Part shown: piece after piece, positions 6,451-13,900 of the stretch
Layout: each line of letters starts with the position of its first letter
Position numbering within the stretch: the stretch's first letter is position 1
NCBI GenBank assembly: GCA_020057445.1
Contig: JAGVFV010000132.1
Span: forward strand, 1-17,451
Reading direction: 5' to 3'
Source: an archaeon
GTDB lineage: Archaea; Nanobdellota; Nanobdellia; Woesearchaeales; JAHJEM01
DNA length: 17,451 nucleotides
The notes under the pieces: generated by a model
Seen by the model: only the letters and a program-made list of their open reading frames with translations
Told to the model about the DNA's origin: nothing
Database searches by the model: none
Translations under genes and position numbers: made by a program

Positions 6451-6948
6451 GTTCATAGGACATCCGCCTCTGTCACCAGGACCTCTACCCCTACTAGAAC
6501 CTTTTCCCATGCCAAATCCTCGGCCATTAATTCCTAGCTCTTTCGCAAGCGCGTCCGCAGTCTCGACGTCTCCAGACTGCCTGGCTTCATGCATCTTGAC
6601 AAACGTAGGGAAATTCTCCTCGGTGATGACATCCTCCGCTGCCTGTCCTTTCGGCTTGTTTTCCATGGCTTCTTTCCATGCAGCATAATCACCTGCATTG
6701 ATCGCGGCCTCAACTGCTTCACGATGCGACTGCATCGCAGCATGGCGCTCAACCATGGCGTTGAACTGGTCCTCAGACGGCAAGCGCTCCTTCTGCGCGT
6801 TTTCTGCAGCAGTCACGAACGCATCATAATCTCCTGTCTCAAGGGCTGCCTTTGCCTCTTCATTCCTAAAACCGCCAAACGCAAAGACGCCCGCGGCGAG
6901 CAAACCGAGCACGAACACTGCTCCCAAACCCAACAATGGTCCTTTCAT
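6442..6948 (-). CDS. Membrane-anchored protein with helical repeats
   Basis: I prefer the ATG at 6948 (168 aa) over the ATG at 6957 because GGAGGTGA lies five bases before it, whereas that site nearly touches the earlier codon. Residues 1-24 form a signal anchor (GLGAVFVLGLLAAGVFAF). The rest is an acidic helical region with repeated units around GDYDAFVTAAE, GDYAAWKEAME and a weaker GDVETADALAK. It closes with a Gly/Arg-rich tail and a lone Cys (GGCPMNGE). I have a sense that small anchored proteins with 'GDY.A.' repeats occur in DPANN and CPR genomes, but know no function for them. It is a single-gene transcript with a TATA box upstream (6990-6998) and a terminator at its end. Confidence 0.8.
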   Translation of the reverse strand: MKGPLLGLGAVFVLGLLAAGVFAFGGFRNEEAKAALETGDYDAFVTAAENAQKERLPSEDQFNAMVERHAAMQSHREAVEAAINAGDYAAWKEAMENKPKGQAAEDVITEENFPTFVKMHEARQSGDVETADALAKELGINGRGFGMGKGSSRGRGPGDRGGCPMNGE

Positions 6949-6989
6949 ATCATTCACCTCCGTGAATCCAACTGCAAAAGCACAATAGG

Positions 6990-6998
6990 TTTATAAAG
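6990..6998 (-). promoter_or_regulatory. TATA box of the repeat-protein gene
   Basis: The minus strand reads CTTTATAAA, about 45 nt before the ATG at 6948. It predicts a leader of about 20 nt that includes the GGAGGTGA binding site. Confidence 0.6.
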
Positions 6999-7036
6999 AC
7001 AAAGAAGGTGAAATATATACTATACGTCCACATCCC

Positions 7037-7071
7037 ATATAAATTTAAAAGGAAAATCCGCTTTCGGTGAT
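7037..7071 (+). promoter_or_regulatory. TATA box and ribosome binding site of the first membrane-protein/wHTH pair
   Basis: An AT-rich core reading ATATAAATTTAAAA (7037-7050) lies about 33 nt before the ATG at 7077. GGTGAT at 7066-7071 sits five bases before that ATG. The two are so close that transcription would start almost at the binding site. Confidence 0.55.
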
Positions 7072-7076
7072 CCATC

Positions 7077-7727
7077 ATGCCCCCTCCCCCTCTGTTTTTC
7101 AACCCTGCTCTCTTCATCACAGAACTAGCATTCACCCTCATCGCAGTCATCTTCTGCATCCTCATCTACTTCAGGACAAAAGGGATCTACGACCTTTCTA
7201 AATACAAAGGCATCAAATACTTCAGGCACGCATTCCTCTTCCTCGGGCTCTCCTACATCCTCCGATTCCTTCTCAGCATCCTCATGCTATCCATGATGAC
7301 CTTGGACTTGCGGCCACGGATGATCATGCCCTTCTTCATCCTCATCACAGGCTACTTCAGCACGGCAGGAATCCTCTACCTTGTCCTTAGCTCAGTATGG
7401 AAGAAAGTCAAAGCGCTGCCGCTGAACATCATCATCCACGGAACAGCACTCATCCTCTCCATAGCGGCATTCGCCACAAGATCCCACCTCATCCTGCTCT
7501 ATCTCCAGACAGCGCTTCTCGTGATAGCAGTCATCCTGAATATCATCATGCACAAGAAACTCTCAAGAATGAGAATCATATACTACCTCATCTTCTTCCT
7601 CTGGCTCATCAACCTCTGGATCATCGACAGAAGGCGTCTTCCATTTGAAATCAACATCGTCTTCCAGCTCGTATCCCTCATCGTCTTCTATTTCATCTAC
7701 AGGAAAATCTCCAAATTCACACCATGA
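7077..7727 (+). CDS. Multi-span membrane protein (pair A), putative sensor
   Basis: The 216 residues are almost wholly hydrophobic. I count about seven membrane spans: roughly 10-32, 47-72, 82-106, 116-130, 137-155, 163-180 and 190-208. They are separated by short basic loops such as RTKGIYDLSKYKGIKYFR and KKLSRMR. There is no catalytic or transport motif I can recognise. Its stop overlaps the start of a winged-helix gene by four bases. A second pair with the same length, topology and arrangement lies at 9078-10012, and the N-terminal halves align loosely (for example FLGLSYILRFL with FIAASYFLHAL). I infer a membrane input module working with the coupled DNA-binding protein. It could equally be an unrelated integral membrane protein controlled by that regulator. 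Confidence 0.8.
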   Translation: MPPPPLFFNPALFITELAFTLIAVIFCILIYFRTKGIYDLSKYKGIKYFRHAFLFLGLSYILRFLLSILMLSMMTLDLRPRMIMPFFILITGYFSTAGILYLVLSSVWKKVKALPLNIIIHGTALILSIAAFATRSHLILLYLQTALLVIAVILNIIMHKKLSRMRIIYYLIFFLWLINLWIIDRRRLPFEINIVFQLVSLIVFYFIYRKISKFTP

Positions 7728-7996
7728 GAAAAAGGGACCGCCTCGAAGTGATCTTTGACATCCTCACTATCATCAGAGACCGCCATAACTCGATCAAACC
7801 AACACCGCTGCTTCGCACCTCCAACCTCTCATCGAGCAGCTTCAACGAATACTATGCCGAGATCCTCAAGAAAGGTTTCATCCAGGAAGTCATCGACAAA
7901 AAAGGGAAAAAATACCTCTCCCTCACAGACAAAGGATTCACCTACCTCGAAAAATACACCTACATCCTCGGATTCATCAGAGAATTCGAACTCTAA
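7724..7996 (+). CDS. Winged-helix DNA-binding protein (pair A)
   Basis: This 90-residue single-domain protein matches the archaeal winged-helix group often classed with COG3432. It has MRKRDRLEVIFDILTIIRD as helix 1, a KPTPLLRTSNLSS segment, a recognition region around SSFNEYYAEILKKGFIQE, a wing ending in SLTDKG, and a C-terminal helix (YLEKYTYILGFIREF) suited to dimerisation. It has no membrane span. It aligns along its whole length with the protein at 9737-10012. The four-base overlap with the membrane-protein gene means coupled translation. Its stop overlaps the stop region of the membrane-tethered regulator on the opposite strand by four bases. Confidence 0.85.
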   Translation: MRKRDRLEVIFDILTIIRDRHNSIKPTPLLRTSNLSSSSFNEYYAEILKKGFIQEVIDKKGKKYLSLTDKGFTYLEKYTYILGFIREFEL

Positions 7997-8598
7997 TTCC
8001 TCTTCTTCACCACATAATCAGCTATGACATAGACGAGAATAGCGACCAACCCCCCGATCAGGAACCACGGCCAAGCCTGCGAGAACAATGAAGGAGACGC
8101 AACCACGTTTGCATCCATCATCGGCGCAGCCTTTGCCATTAGGACGGGCTCTGCCTCTGCAACAGCGCGAAGTCCCGTGTCAGCTGCATCAACGATTCCT
8201 TTTGGCCTTGTAAAATAATACAGCAGACCGGTGCCGACTACTGACACTAGAATCGCGGGCGCAATCGCTGCAAGGCGCGACCTGATCGACTCCATGCCGC
8301 TCTGCGGAGGGGCGATGATGACGAGCTTCTGCGACAGCCGATAATGGTTTACCACCTTCCCTTTCTCGCTGTAATGGAATTCCTCAGCAAGGATCATCCT
8401 TGCCTCTGCAAGCTGTTTGAGATTATAATGCACAGTGGACTGGGGAAGCTTGAGCGCCTTTGCAATCTGTGACTCTGTCGCGTCCTTAGAAGCGAGATAG
8501 TCCATGATCTTACGCGACGTCTCGTTCGCGAGCGCCTGGGACAGCTTCTTCGACTCATCCCTGTTCAGATGGACGATGATATAGGATTCTTCCTTCAT
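7993..8598 (-). CDS. Membrane-tethered ArsR-like winged-helix regulator
   Basis: I place the start at the ATG at 8598 (201 aa). An open frame continues upstream to 8724, but a TATA element at 8621-8630 predicts transcription starting almost at 8598, so the mRNA is probably leaderless. Residues about 15-85 form an ArsR-like HTH: ETSRKIMDYLASKDATESQ, then IAKALKLPQSTVHYNLKQL as the recognition unit, and a wing near EEFHYSEKGKVVNHYR. Two membrane helices follow (about 110-128 and 173-193), enclosing an Ala-rich outside loop of about 45 residues. The tail is KKRN. This is a one-component membrane regulator whose external loop could sense a signal. It sits between the two membrane-protein/winged-helix pairs, converging with the first. 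Confidence 0.85.
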   Translation of the reverse strand: MKEESYIIVHLNRDESKKLSQALANETSRKIMDYLASKDATESQIAKALKLPQSTVHYNLKQLAEARMILAEEFHYSEKGKVVNHYRLSQKLVIIAPPQSGMESIRSRLAAIAPAILVSVVGTGLLYYFTRPKGIVDAADTGLRAVAEAEPVLMAKAAPMMDANVVASPSLFSQAWPWFLIGGLVAILVYVIADYVVKKRN

Positions 8599-8620
8599 AA
8601 GACCAGAAATGACCATCCGC

Positions 8621-8630
8621 CTTAAAAACT
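8621..8630 (-). promoter_or_regulatory. TATA box of the membrane-tethered regulator
   Basis: The minus strand reads AGTTTTTAAG, centred about 27 nt before the ATG at 8598. This fixes that codon as the likely start of a leaderless transcript. Confidence 0.55.
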
Positions 8631-8652
8631 TTATGCAGTGCTGATAACATAG

Positions 8653-8701
8653 AAAAAAACCCGAAAAAGCGACTGCGCGACATGCGCAGTTACTCCTCGG
8701 G
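8653..8701 (-). terminator. Two-tier hairpin terminator of the small-protein operon
   Basis: On the minus strand an outer stem pairs TCCCGA-type bases at 8701-8697 with 8664-8660. It encloses a strong inner hairpin, ACTGCGC (8690-8684) with GCGCAGT (8678-8672), around a five-base loop. A run of seven T (8659-8653) follows the outer stem. It ends the transcript of the two small genes 26 bases after their last stop and insulates the regulator promoter beyond. Confidence 0.7.
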
Positions 8702-8727
8702 ACAGGGGGTGTTGAAAAAGACAATGA

Positions 8728-8829
8728 TTAGCCAAACCTTTGCGAACGCATGAACCTCCTACGCAGAGACTCAATGTCGAACGTATCGCTCAGTGATTTC
8801 CTATTATAGCCTGGATCCTCGTATTTCAT
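8728..8829 (-). CDS. 33-residue basic small protein, second gene of a mini-operon
   Basis: The frame starts MKYEDPGYNRKSLSDTFDIE and ends in an Arg-rich, probably helical tail (SLRRRFMRSQRFG) before TAA. Its ATG overlaps the TGA of the 47-residue gene upstream, and a GAGGTG site lies five bases before it, the same spacing as in its partner. It has no hydrophobic span. I do not recognise a family. Two matched, well-placed binding sites, one promoter and one terminator argue for a real, translated gene. Confidence 0.65.
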   Translation of the reverse strand: MKYEDPGYNRKSLSDTFDIESLRRRFMRSQRFG

Positions 8830-8969
8830 GCTCCCACCTCACCATCGTAAGAGTCCAAGTACAGCAGCGTAGATGCGTCATCCAAGGACAGTGTCCCTGT
8901 GGACTCCCATCCGCTGACCCGTTCCTCTTTTGTTATCAACTCCTGCTCGATTTGTTGCCTTGTTTTCAT
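8826..8969 (-). CDS. 47-residue acidic small protein, first gene of a mini-operon
   Basis: The frame starts MKTRQQIEQELITKEERVSG and continues through a Ser/Thr/Leu-rich middle to the acidic end LDSYDGEVGA. The first 18 residues are a likely amphipathic helix, followed by WESTGTLSLDDASTLLYLD. A strong GAGGTGATC site (8972-8980) precedes the ATG and a TATA element at 9002-9013 lies upstream. The ATGA overlap with the 33-residue gene implies the two act together. One product is acidic and the other basic, so they may bind each other. I know no family; an antitoxin-toxin-like or regulator-modulator pair is possible but unproven. Confidence 0.68.
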   Translation of the reverse strand: MKTRQQIEQELITKEERVSGWESTGTLSLDDASTLLYLDSYDGEVGA

Positions 8970-9001
8970 GCGATCACCTCAAGGAGGAGATAGACCCTTA
9001 C

Positions 9002-9056
9002 GTTTATATACCCTGTTAAGCATAAATCAGAAGAGAAATCCATAAAGTTTAAAAAC
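9002..9056. promoter_or_regulatory. Divergent promoters between the small-protein operon and membrane pair B
   Basis: A minus-strand TATA (GGGTATATAAAC, 9013-9002) predicts a start near 8981 for the two small genes. A plus-strand TATA (GTTTAAAAAC, 9047-9056) lies about 26 nt before the ATG at 9078, which makes that transcript leaderless. The two boxes are only about 40 bp apart, so a regulator bound here could control both transcripts. Confidence 0.6.
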
Positions 9057-9077
9057 CGAAAAACAACCTTCCCGTCC

Positions 9078-9740
9078 ATGGCATACCTGTATCTTTCTCC
9101 TGATTGGTTCCTCGGCTACGACGTCGCCCTCGAACTCCTCTTCGCACTCGTCTCCCTGCTTGTCGGCATCCTCGCGCTTCGCGTGCACAAGGAATCAGGC
9201 CAGCCCTTTGTCAAGCTCTTTGGCGCGGGATTCATATTCATAGCAGCTTCCTACTTTCTCCATGCACTCTTCAATCTCATCATCATATCAGAAGCGCGGC
9301 AAAATCCGTATCTTGCCATCAACTTCATCACCTATGCATACCTCAAGACACTTGGCTTCTACGCACACCTTTTCTTCATGACCCTTGGCCTTTCCATCCT
9401 CGCGTACATGACATTCAAGACCGATAAGCAACAGCTCTTCTGGCTCCTCTTCCTCCTCTCCCTCGCAGGAATCACCCTGAGCAAGAACGACCTGTACACG
9501 TTCTACATCACGACAACCATCCTCACCTTCTTCATCTCCCTGCACTTCACCATCAACTTCGTCAGGAACAAGAACACGAAGACATTCCTCGTCTTCCTCG
9601 CATTCCTCCTCCTCTTCATCAGCAAGCTCCACTTCGTCTTTTCCATCCACAATAACATGCTCTATGCCCTCGGCCACATCATAGAGCTCATCGCATACGG
9701 TCTTATAGGCTGGAACTTTTACCTGGTAAGAAAAAGATGA
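9078..9740 (+). CDS. Multi-span membrane protein (pair B), putative sensor
   Basis: The 220 residues hold about seven membrane spans, with an acidic and aromatic N-terminal face (PDWFLGYDVALE), a conspicuous span around FGAGFIFIAASYFLHALFNL, and a C-terminal basic end (YLVRKR). Length and order of spans match the protein at 7077-7727, although residue identity is low. No enzyme or transporter motif is visible. Its stop overlaps the next start by four bases. A leaderless start at the ATG at 9078 fits the TATA box. Several histidines and aromatic residues lie in spans 2, 4 and 6, which might bind a cofactor or ligand, but no paired-His motif is diagnostic. Confidence 0.8.
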   Translation: MAYLYLSPDWFLGYDVALELLFALVSLLVGILALRVHKESGQPFVKLFGAGFIFIAASYFLHALFNLIIISEARQNPYLAINFITYAYLKTLGFYAHLFFMTLGLSILAYMTFKTDKQQLFWLLFLLSLAGITLSKNDLYTFYITTTILTFFISLHFTINFVRNKNTKTFLVFLAFLLLFISKLHFVFSIHNNMLYALGHIIELIAYGLIGWNFYLVRKR

Positions 9741-10012
9741 AAAAACGCGACAGGCTCGAGATCATCCATGACATCTTGAGCGTGATTCGGGACAAGGGAG
9801 GAACGAGCAAACCCACGCACATCATCTACAAGTCCAACCTCTCCCACCAGATGCTCACCGAATACCTGACCGAACTCATCACCAAAGGATTCCTGCTCGA
9901 GACAAAAGACAAAGCAGATAAGAAAAACTATGCCATCACAGACAAAGGATACAATTATTTAAAAGATTACTCAGTCATCAGGTCATTCGTCGACTCATAC
10001 GGCCTTGGATAA
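9737..10012 (+). CDS. Winged-helix DNA-binding protein (pair B)
   Basis: This is a 91-residue homologue of the protein at 7724-7996. The alignment has no large gaps and shares the start (KRDRLE, DIL, IRD), a KPT...SNLS segment, a KGF motif, DK..KK and a TDKG wing. Here the central segment reads KPTHIIYKSNLSHQ, the form usual for the archaeal COG3432-type regulators. It follows the membrane-protein gene by a four-base overlap, and the aldose 1-epimerase ATG comes one base after its stop, so all three genes are probably one transcript. Confidence 0.87.
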   Translation: MKKRDRLEIIHDILSVIRDKGGTSKPTHIIYKSNLSHQMLTEYLTELITKGFLLETKDKADKKNYAITDKGYNYLKDYSVIRSFVDSYGLG

Positions 10013-10013
10013 C

Positions 10014-10931
10014 ATGTTCACGATAACAGAAGAACCATTCGAAAGCGCAACAATCTTGAAATTAGGAAATCCGAATGGCTCCTATTTTACAGCCATACCC
10101 TCCTGCGGGGCATGCACGCACGAACTCGTGCTTGAAAAGCACGGACAACTCTTCTCAGTCCTCTTCCCGGAATCATCACCAGAACCCCTCCTTGCCGGGA
10201 CATCCTTCAAAGGATCAAAACTCACCCCGTTCCCGAACAGGATCAACAACGGAACATATGCATTCGAAGGAAAGACATTCATCCTTCCCATCAACTTCAA
10301 GGACGGCAACTCCATCCACGGACTCCTCTACAATAAAACATTCACCATCAAAGAGACATCCGCAACAAAGGACGAAGCGCACTCAGTCCTCGCATATGAT
10401 TATGTTGGAGATGTCATTGGATTTCCCTTCCCGTTCATCATCACCATCACTCACAGCCTCACTCAAGAAGGAATCGCGATCACGACAGAAGTGAAAAACA
10501 CAGGAACACAAGACATGCCCTACGGCGACGGATGGCATCCCTACTTCACCCTCGGAAAAAAGATCGACGACCTCGGGCTGACGCTTCCTGTGACAAAAAA
10601 GATAGCTGTCAACGAACGCATGATACCGACAGGAAAGATCGATGATTACACGCTGTTTTCCACGGCAAGGACCATCGGAAAAGAGACATTCGACACTGGA
10701 TTTGCAGTACAGAATCCAGCAACGACACTTCTTACCGACGGAAACATGACAATCGCAGTCTGGCAGGACGCATCCTATCCCTATCTCCAGGTCTACACGC
10801 CAAAACACCGCGAAGCGATCGCGATAGAGCCTATGAGCTGCATGACAGACGCCTTCAACAACAAGAAAGGGCTTGTCGTGATCAAGCCAGGAGAGACATG
10901 GACGGGAAGGTACGGAGTGAGGATGGAATAA
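10014..10931 (+). CDS. Aldose 1-epimerase (mutarotase) family protein
   Basis: I chose the ATG at 10014 (305 aa) over a TTG at 10005 that lies inside the preceding gene. The sequence shows the galactose mutarotase pattern: PNRINNGTYAFEGK with the substrate-binding arginine at 76, SIHGLLY with the first histidine at 102, GWHPYF with the catalytic histidine at 175, and IEPMSCMTDAFNN with the probable catalytic base Glu272. The family interconverts alpha and beta anomers of aldohexoses in the cytoplasm; the beta-sandwich length is normal. Substrate may be a free sugar or a sugar phosphate. It is the third gene in an apparent operon with a membrane protein and a winged-helix regulator, which hints that the module responds to a sugar signal. 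Confidence 0.88.
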   Translation: MFTITEEPFESATILKLGNPNGSYFTAIPSCGACTHELVLEKHGQLFSVLFPESSPEPLLAGTSFKGSKLTPFPNRINNGTYAFEGKTFILPINFKDGNSIHGLLYNKTFTIKETSATKDEAHSVLAYDYVGDVIGFPFPFIITITHSLTQEGIAITTEVKNTGTQDMPYGDGWHPYFTLGKKIDDLGLTLPVTKKIAVNERMIPTGKIDDYTLFSTARTIGKETFDTGFAVQNPATTLLTDGNMTIAVWQDASYPYLQVYTPKHREAIAIEPMSCMTDAFNNKKGLVVIKPGETWTGRYGVRME

Positions 10932-10948
10932 AATACGCGCAGAATCCG

Positions 10949-10981
10949 AAATATTTAATAATGCGGGCTTGTCGAACAAGC
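10949..10981 (+). promoter_or_regulatory. TATA box and start-site hairpin of the protease gene
   Basis: AAATATTTAATA at 10949-10960 predicts transcription starting near 10980. The perfect inverted repeat GCTTGT-CGA-ACAAGC (10967-10981) lies between the TATA box and the GTG at 10984. It could be a regulator binding site at the transcription start. Confidence 0.5.
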
Positions 10982-10983
10982 AT

Positions 10984-13900
10984 GTGCATAACAAAATAAT
11001 ATATTCATTCTTCCTCTCCTTTCTTTTATTAATATCAGTGAGCAGCTGCACATATTTGACAGGAGATAAGAATCTCTTAGGAAAGGCATATGCAAAAGGC
11101 ATAATAGCGACCACATCCGATCTTCATTCTCCCTCACCTGCAACGATCGACGGCGAACAAGAAATCGCATTCTCAGTGCCGACAACCACACAAATGAACA
11201 ATTATCCTGTCGGCAAAACATTCACAAAAGATGAGGAGTTCACCATAGACCTCAGAACAACAGTTTCAGCACTATCCTTCTCAGGCTCTATCAAACTTGC
11301 CGACAAGGAAGGATATGTAAAAATCGTCCTCAATCCCGATACGGACATGCTTCTAGGACTTGAATCATATCCCCTCATCACCAAAACGACAAACTCATTT
11401 TCAGACGTCTGCTTCGAAACATGCAATCTCAACAATCTACGTGTAACAAAAATAAAGATAATCATAAAGGATGCAGAACTTAAGCTCGACAACATATACT
11501 ACCTTCCTACAGGGCAATTATCAAAGACAAAAAATGAAATAATAGAGTCTCAGAATCAAGAAATAATAACAGCCTTGCAACAAAAGATACAAGAGAACAA
11601 CCAACATTGGACTCCAGCACCTACCGCAGTATCAAAACTCCCCTACAAGTTCAAGGTGCAATTGCTTGACGGAGAATATGGTAACAAAGGAAGCATATTG
11701 TTCTACAGGGGAGGAATATTTTCATTCGGCAACCAAGAAGAAAACAAGTACACGAGAGAAATAAGCGGAACCGACGAGCCTTACTTTCCTTTCGCCTTTG
11801 ACTGGCGAAACAGACATGGAGAAGACTGGATGACCCCGGTGAATGACCAATGCGGTTGCTGGGTCATTGACCATCTGGAATATGATTGGTACTGGGAAGA
11901 TTGCCAAGCAGCAGGGTACGAATATCGCTGCTGCGGAAACTGCTACGCTATGGCGTCTATCGCCAGCATGGAAGCCGTGACGAACCTCTATTTCAACCAG
12001 CACATCGATATGGACTTCTCAGAACAAGATGCAGTATCCTGCGGACACGACAACTATGGCTGCGGAGGAGGCTTTCCGAAAAATGTATTCATAGATATAA
12101 AGAATCAAGGAATCGTCGAAGAATCCTGTTTTCCACTGACATTAACAAACAGTTCTTGCAACGAAAAATGCGAAGACTGGCAGGCCAGCGTATGGAAGAT
12201 AAGTGACTATGACTATGCTATGCCTCCAGAGTATCTTAAGGATTATTATAGCGAAAAGAAGAAACTAACCGAAAAAGGACCTATTGTCGTATCGACGAAC
12301 TGCGTTGGCAGACATTCATTCACGATAACTGGATTTGGAGAAATCACACCAGGATTATACTGGCGAAATAAAGAAATTCTTGAAAACGACCAGCGCATTG
12401 GAACAACATACTGGATCGTGAAAAATAGCTGGGGAGAAGATTGGGGAGATCATGGATACGGAAATTTCATCATCGAAGAAGATCCCAACTGTGAATTTTG
12501 GTTTCCAATAAACATCGAAACACCAATCGTCCCTCCAACAAATGAACCTCAAACAATCGCTTGCAGAGACTCTGACACTGACGGATACTGCTGGTGGGGA
12601 ATATCCCCGCAAAAGCCCGGAAACTGTCCACAAAGCTGCGCAACCCATACTGAACCAGACTGTAATGACGCAAAGCGTGAAATACTATCCTGTCCACAAG
12701 ATTATGTGTGTGGTAATCACCAACTTCTCCCAAGCGGAGAACAAAGCAGATTTGGAGACTACTTCTTCTTTGGAGGGAATAAATGCTGCGGGGATAATCT
12801 CGGAGAATATCCCATTACAAACATAATAACACAATCCCAAGAACGCGGTGCTGCTTGTTGCAATGATCCACGAGACGTCATAATCAAGGTCAATGGGACT
12901 TACCAATGCAAGGGCCACTGTGCTGATGGCACACTCACTGACACTTGTTCAAACAACAAACCCCTCTACTGCAACAACGTCGGCAACCTGATTCATGATT
13001 GTAACCGATGTAGCTGCCCTAAAAGTTTCATCTGCAAAGCCAACGGATACTGCGCAGACAACAACACCCAATCACCGTGTTCAATACATGGCAATGTCTG
13101 TTTTCTTCTTGAATGCCCAAACGACACCATGGTTGTCCAAGAAAGTTGCATTAACTCAATAAGCACTATTAACTCAATAAACGCTATTCGGAATCCAATT
13201 CCTACTGCCTGTTGCACTCAGAGGAATTCATGCCAAGATACAGATGGAGGCATCAACCCGAATATCTTCGGCAGAATCAATGGATCAGTGAACGGAACTT
13301 CCTTCTCCTATAACGATACCTGCCTTAATAATTCGCAAGTTAACGAATATTACTGTACTAGCGCCCCGGCAAACATCAGCATCAACTGCCCGCCGAATGC
13401 AGTCTGCCAACAGGGAGCCTGCATCAACCAGACCAGCAACAATACCTGCTATGACAGCGACGGGTATGATATCTGGACATATGGATATGTCACAGGATAT
13501 CAGAATGACACAAACCAGACTCATAACGATTCCTGCAATACCCCGACAGTCGTCATGGAATGGCAATGCCAGGGTACAACAATGACCAGCGGAAATATTG
13601 CCTGTCCAAGCACGTGTGAAGGCGGAAGGTGCATAAATATGACAAACAGCACAAACCATGCACCCAACGTGACCGACATTTTCCAAATACAGAACGGACC
13701 CTTCAATTACAGCTTCCAGGCACTAACCTCTGACCCTGATCCCGGAGATCTCGTCGAACGAGTCAAGTTCTATAATCTTCTCACCGGAGAAATTTATACT
13801 GATTTTTCAGGATCAGACTTCAGATATTCCTGGAACTCCCAAGGCTATGGAAGCGGGACCATTACCCTGCAGGCCCAGGCATACGATGGAGAACTTTGGG

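Noticed and set aside
8599..8724. 42-residue N-terminal extension of the membrane-tethered regulator
   Set aside because: It would begin upstream of the TATA box and run over the terminator of the small-gene operon.
8793..8993. 66-residue plus-strand open frame
   Set aside because: It overlaps the two small minus-strand genes, which have binding sites, a promoter and a terminator; this frame has none.
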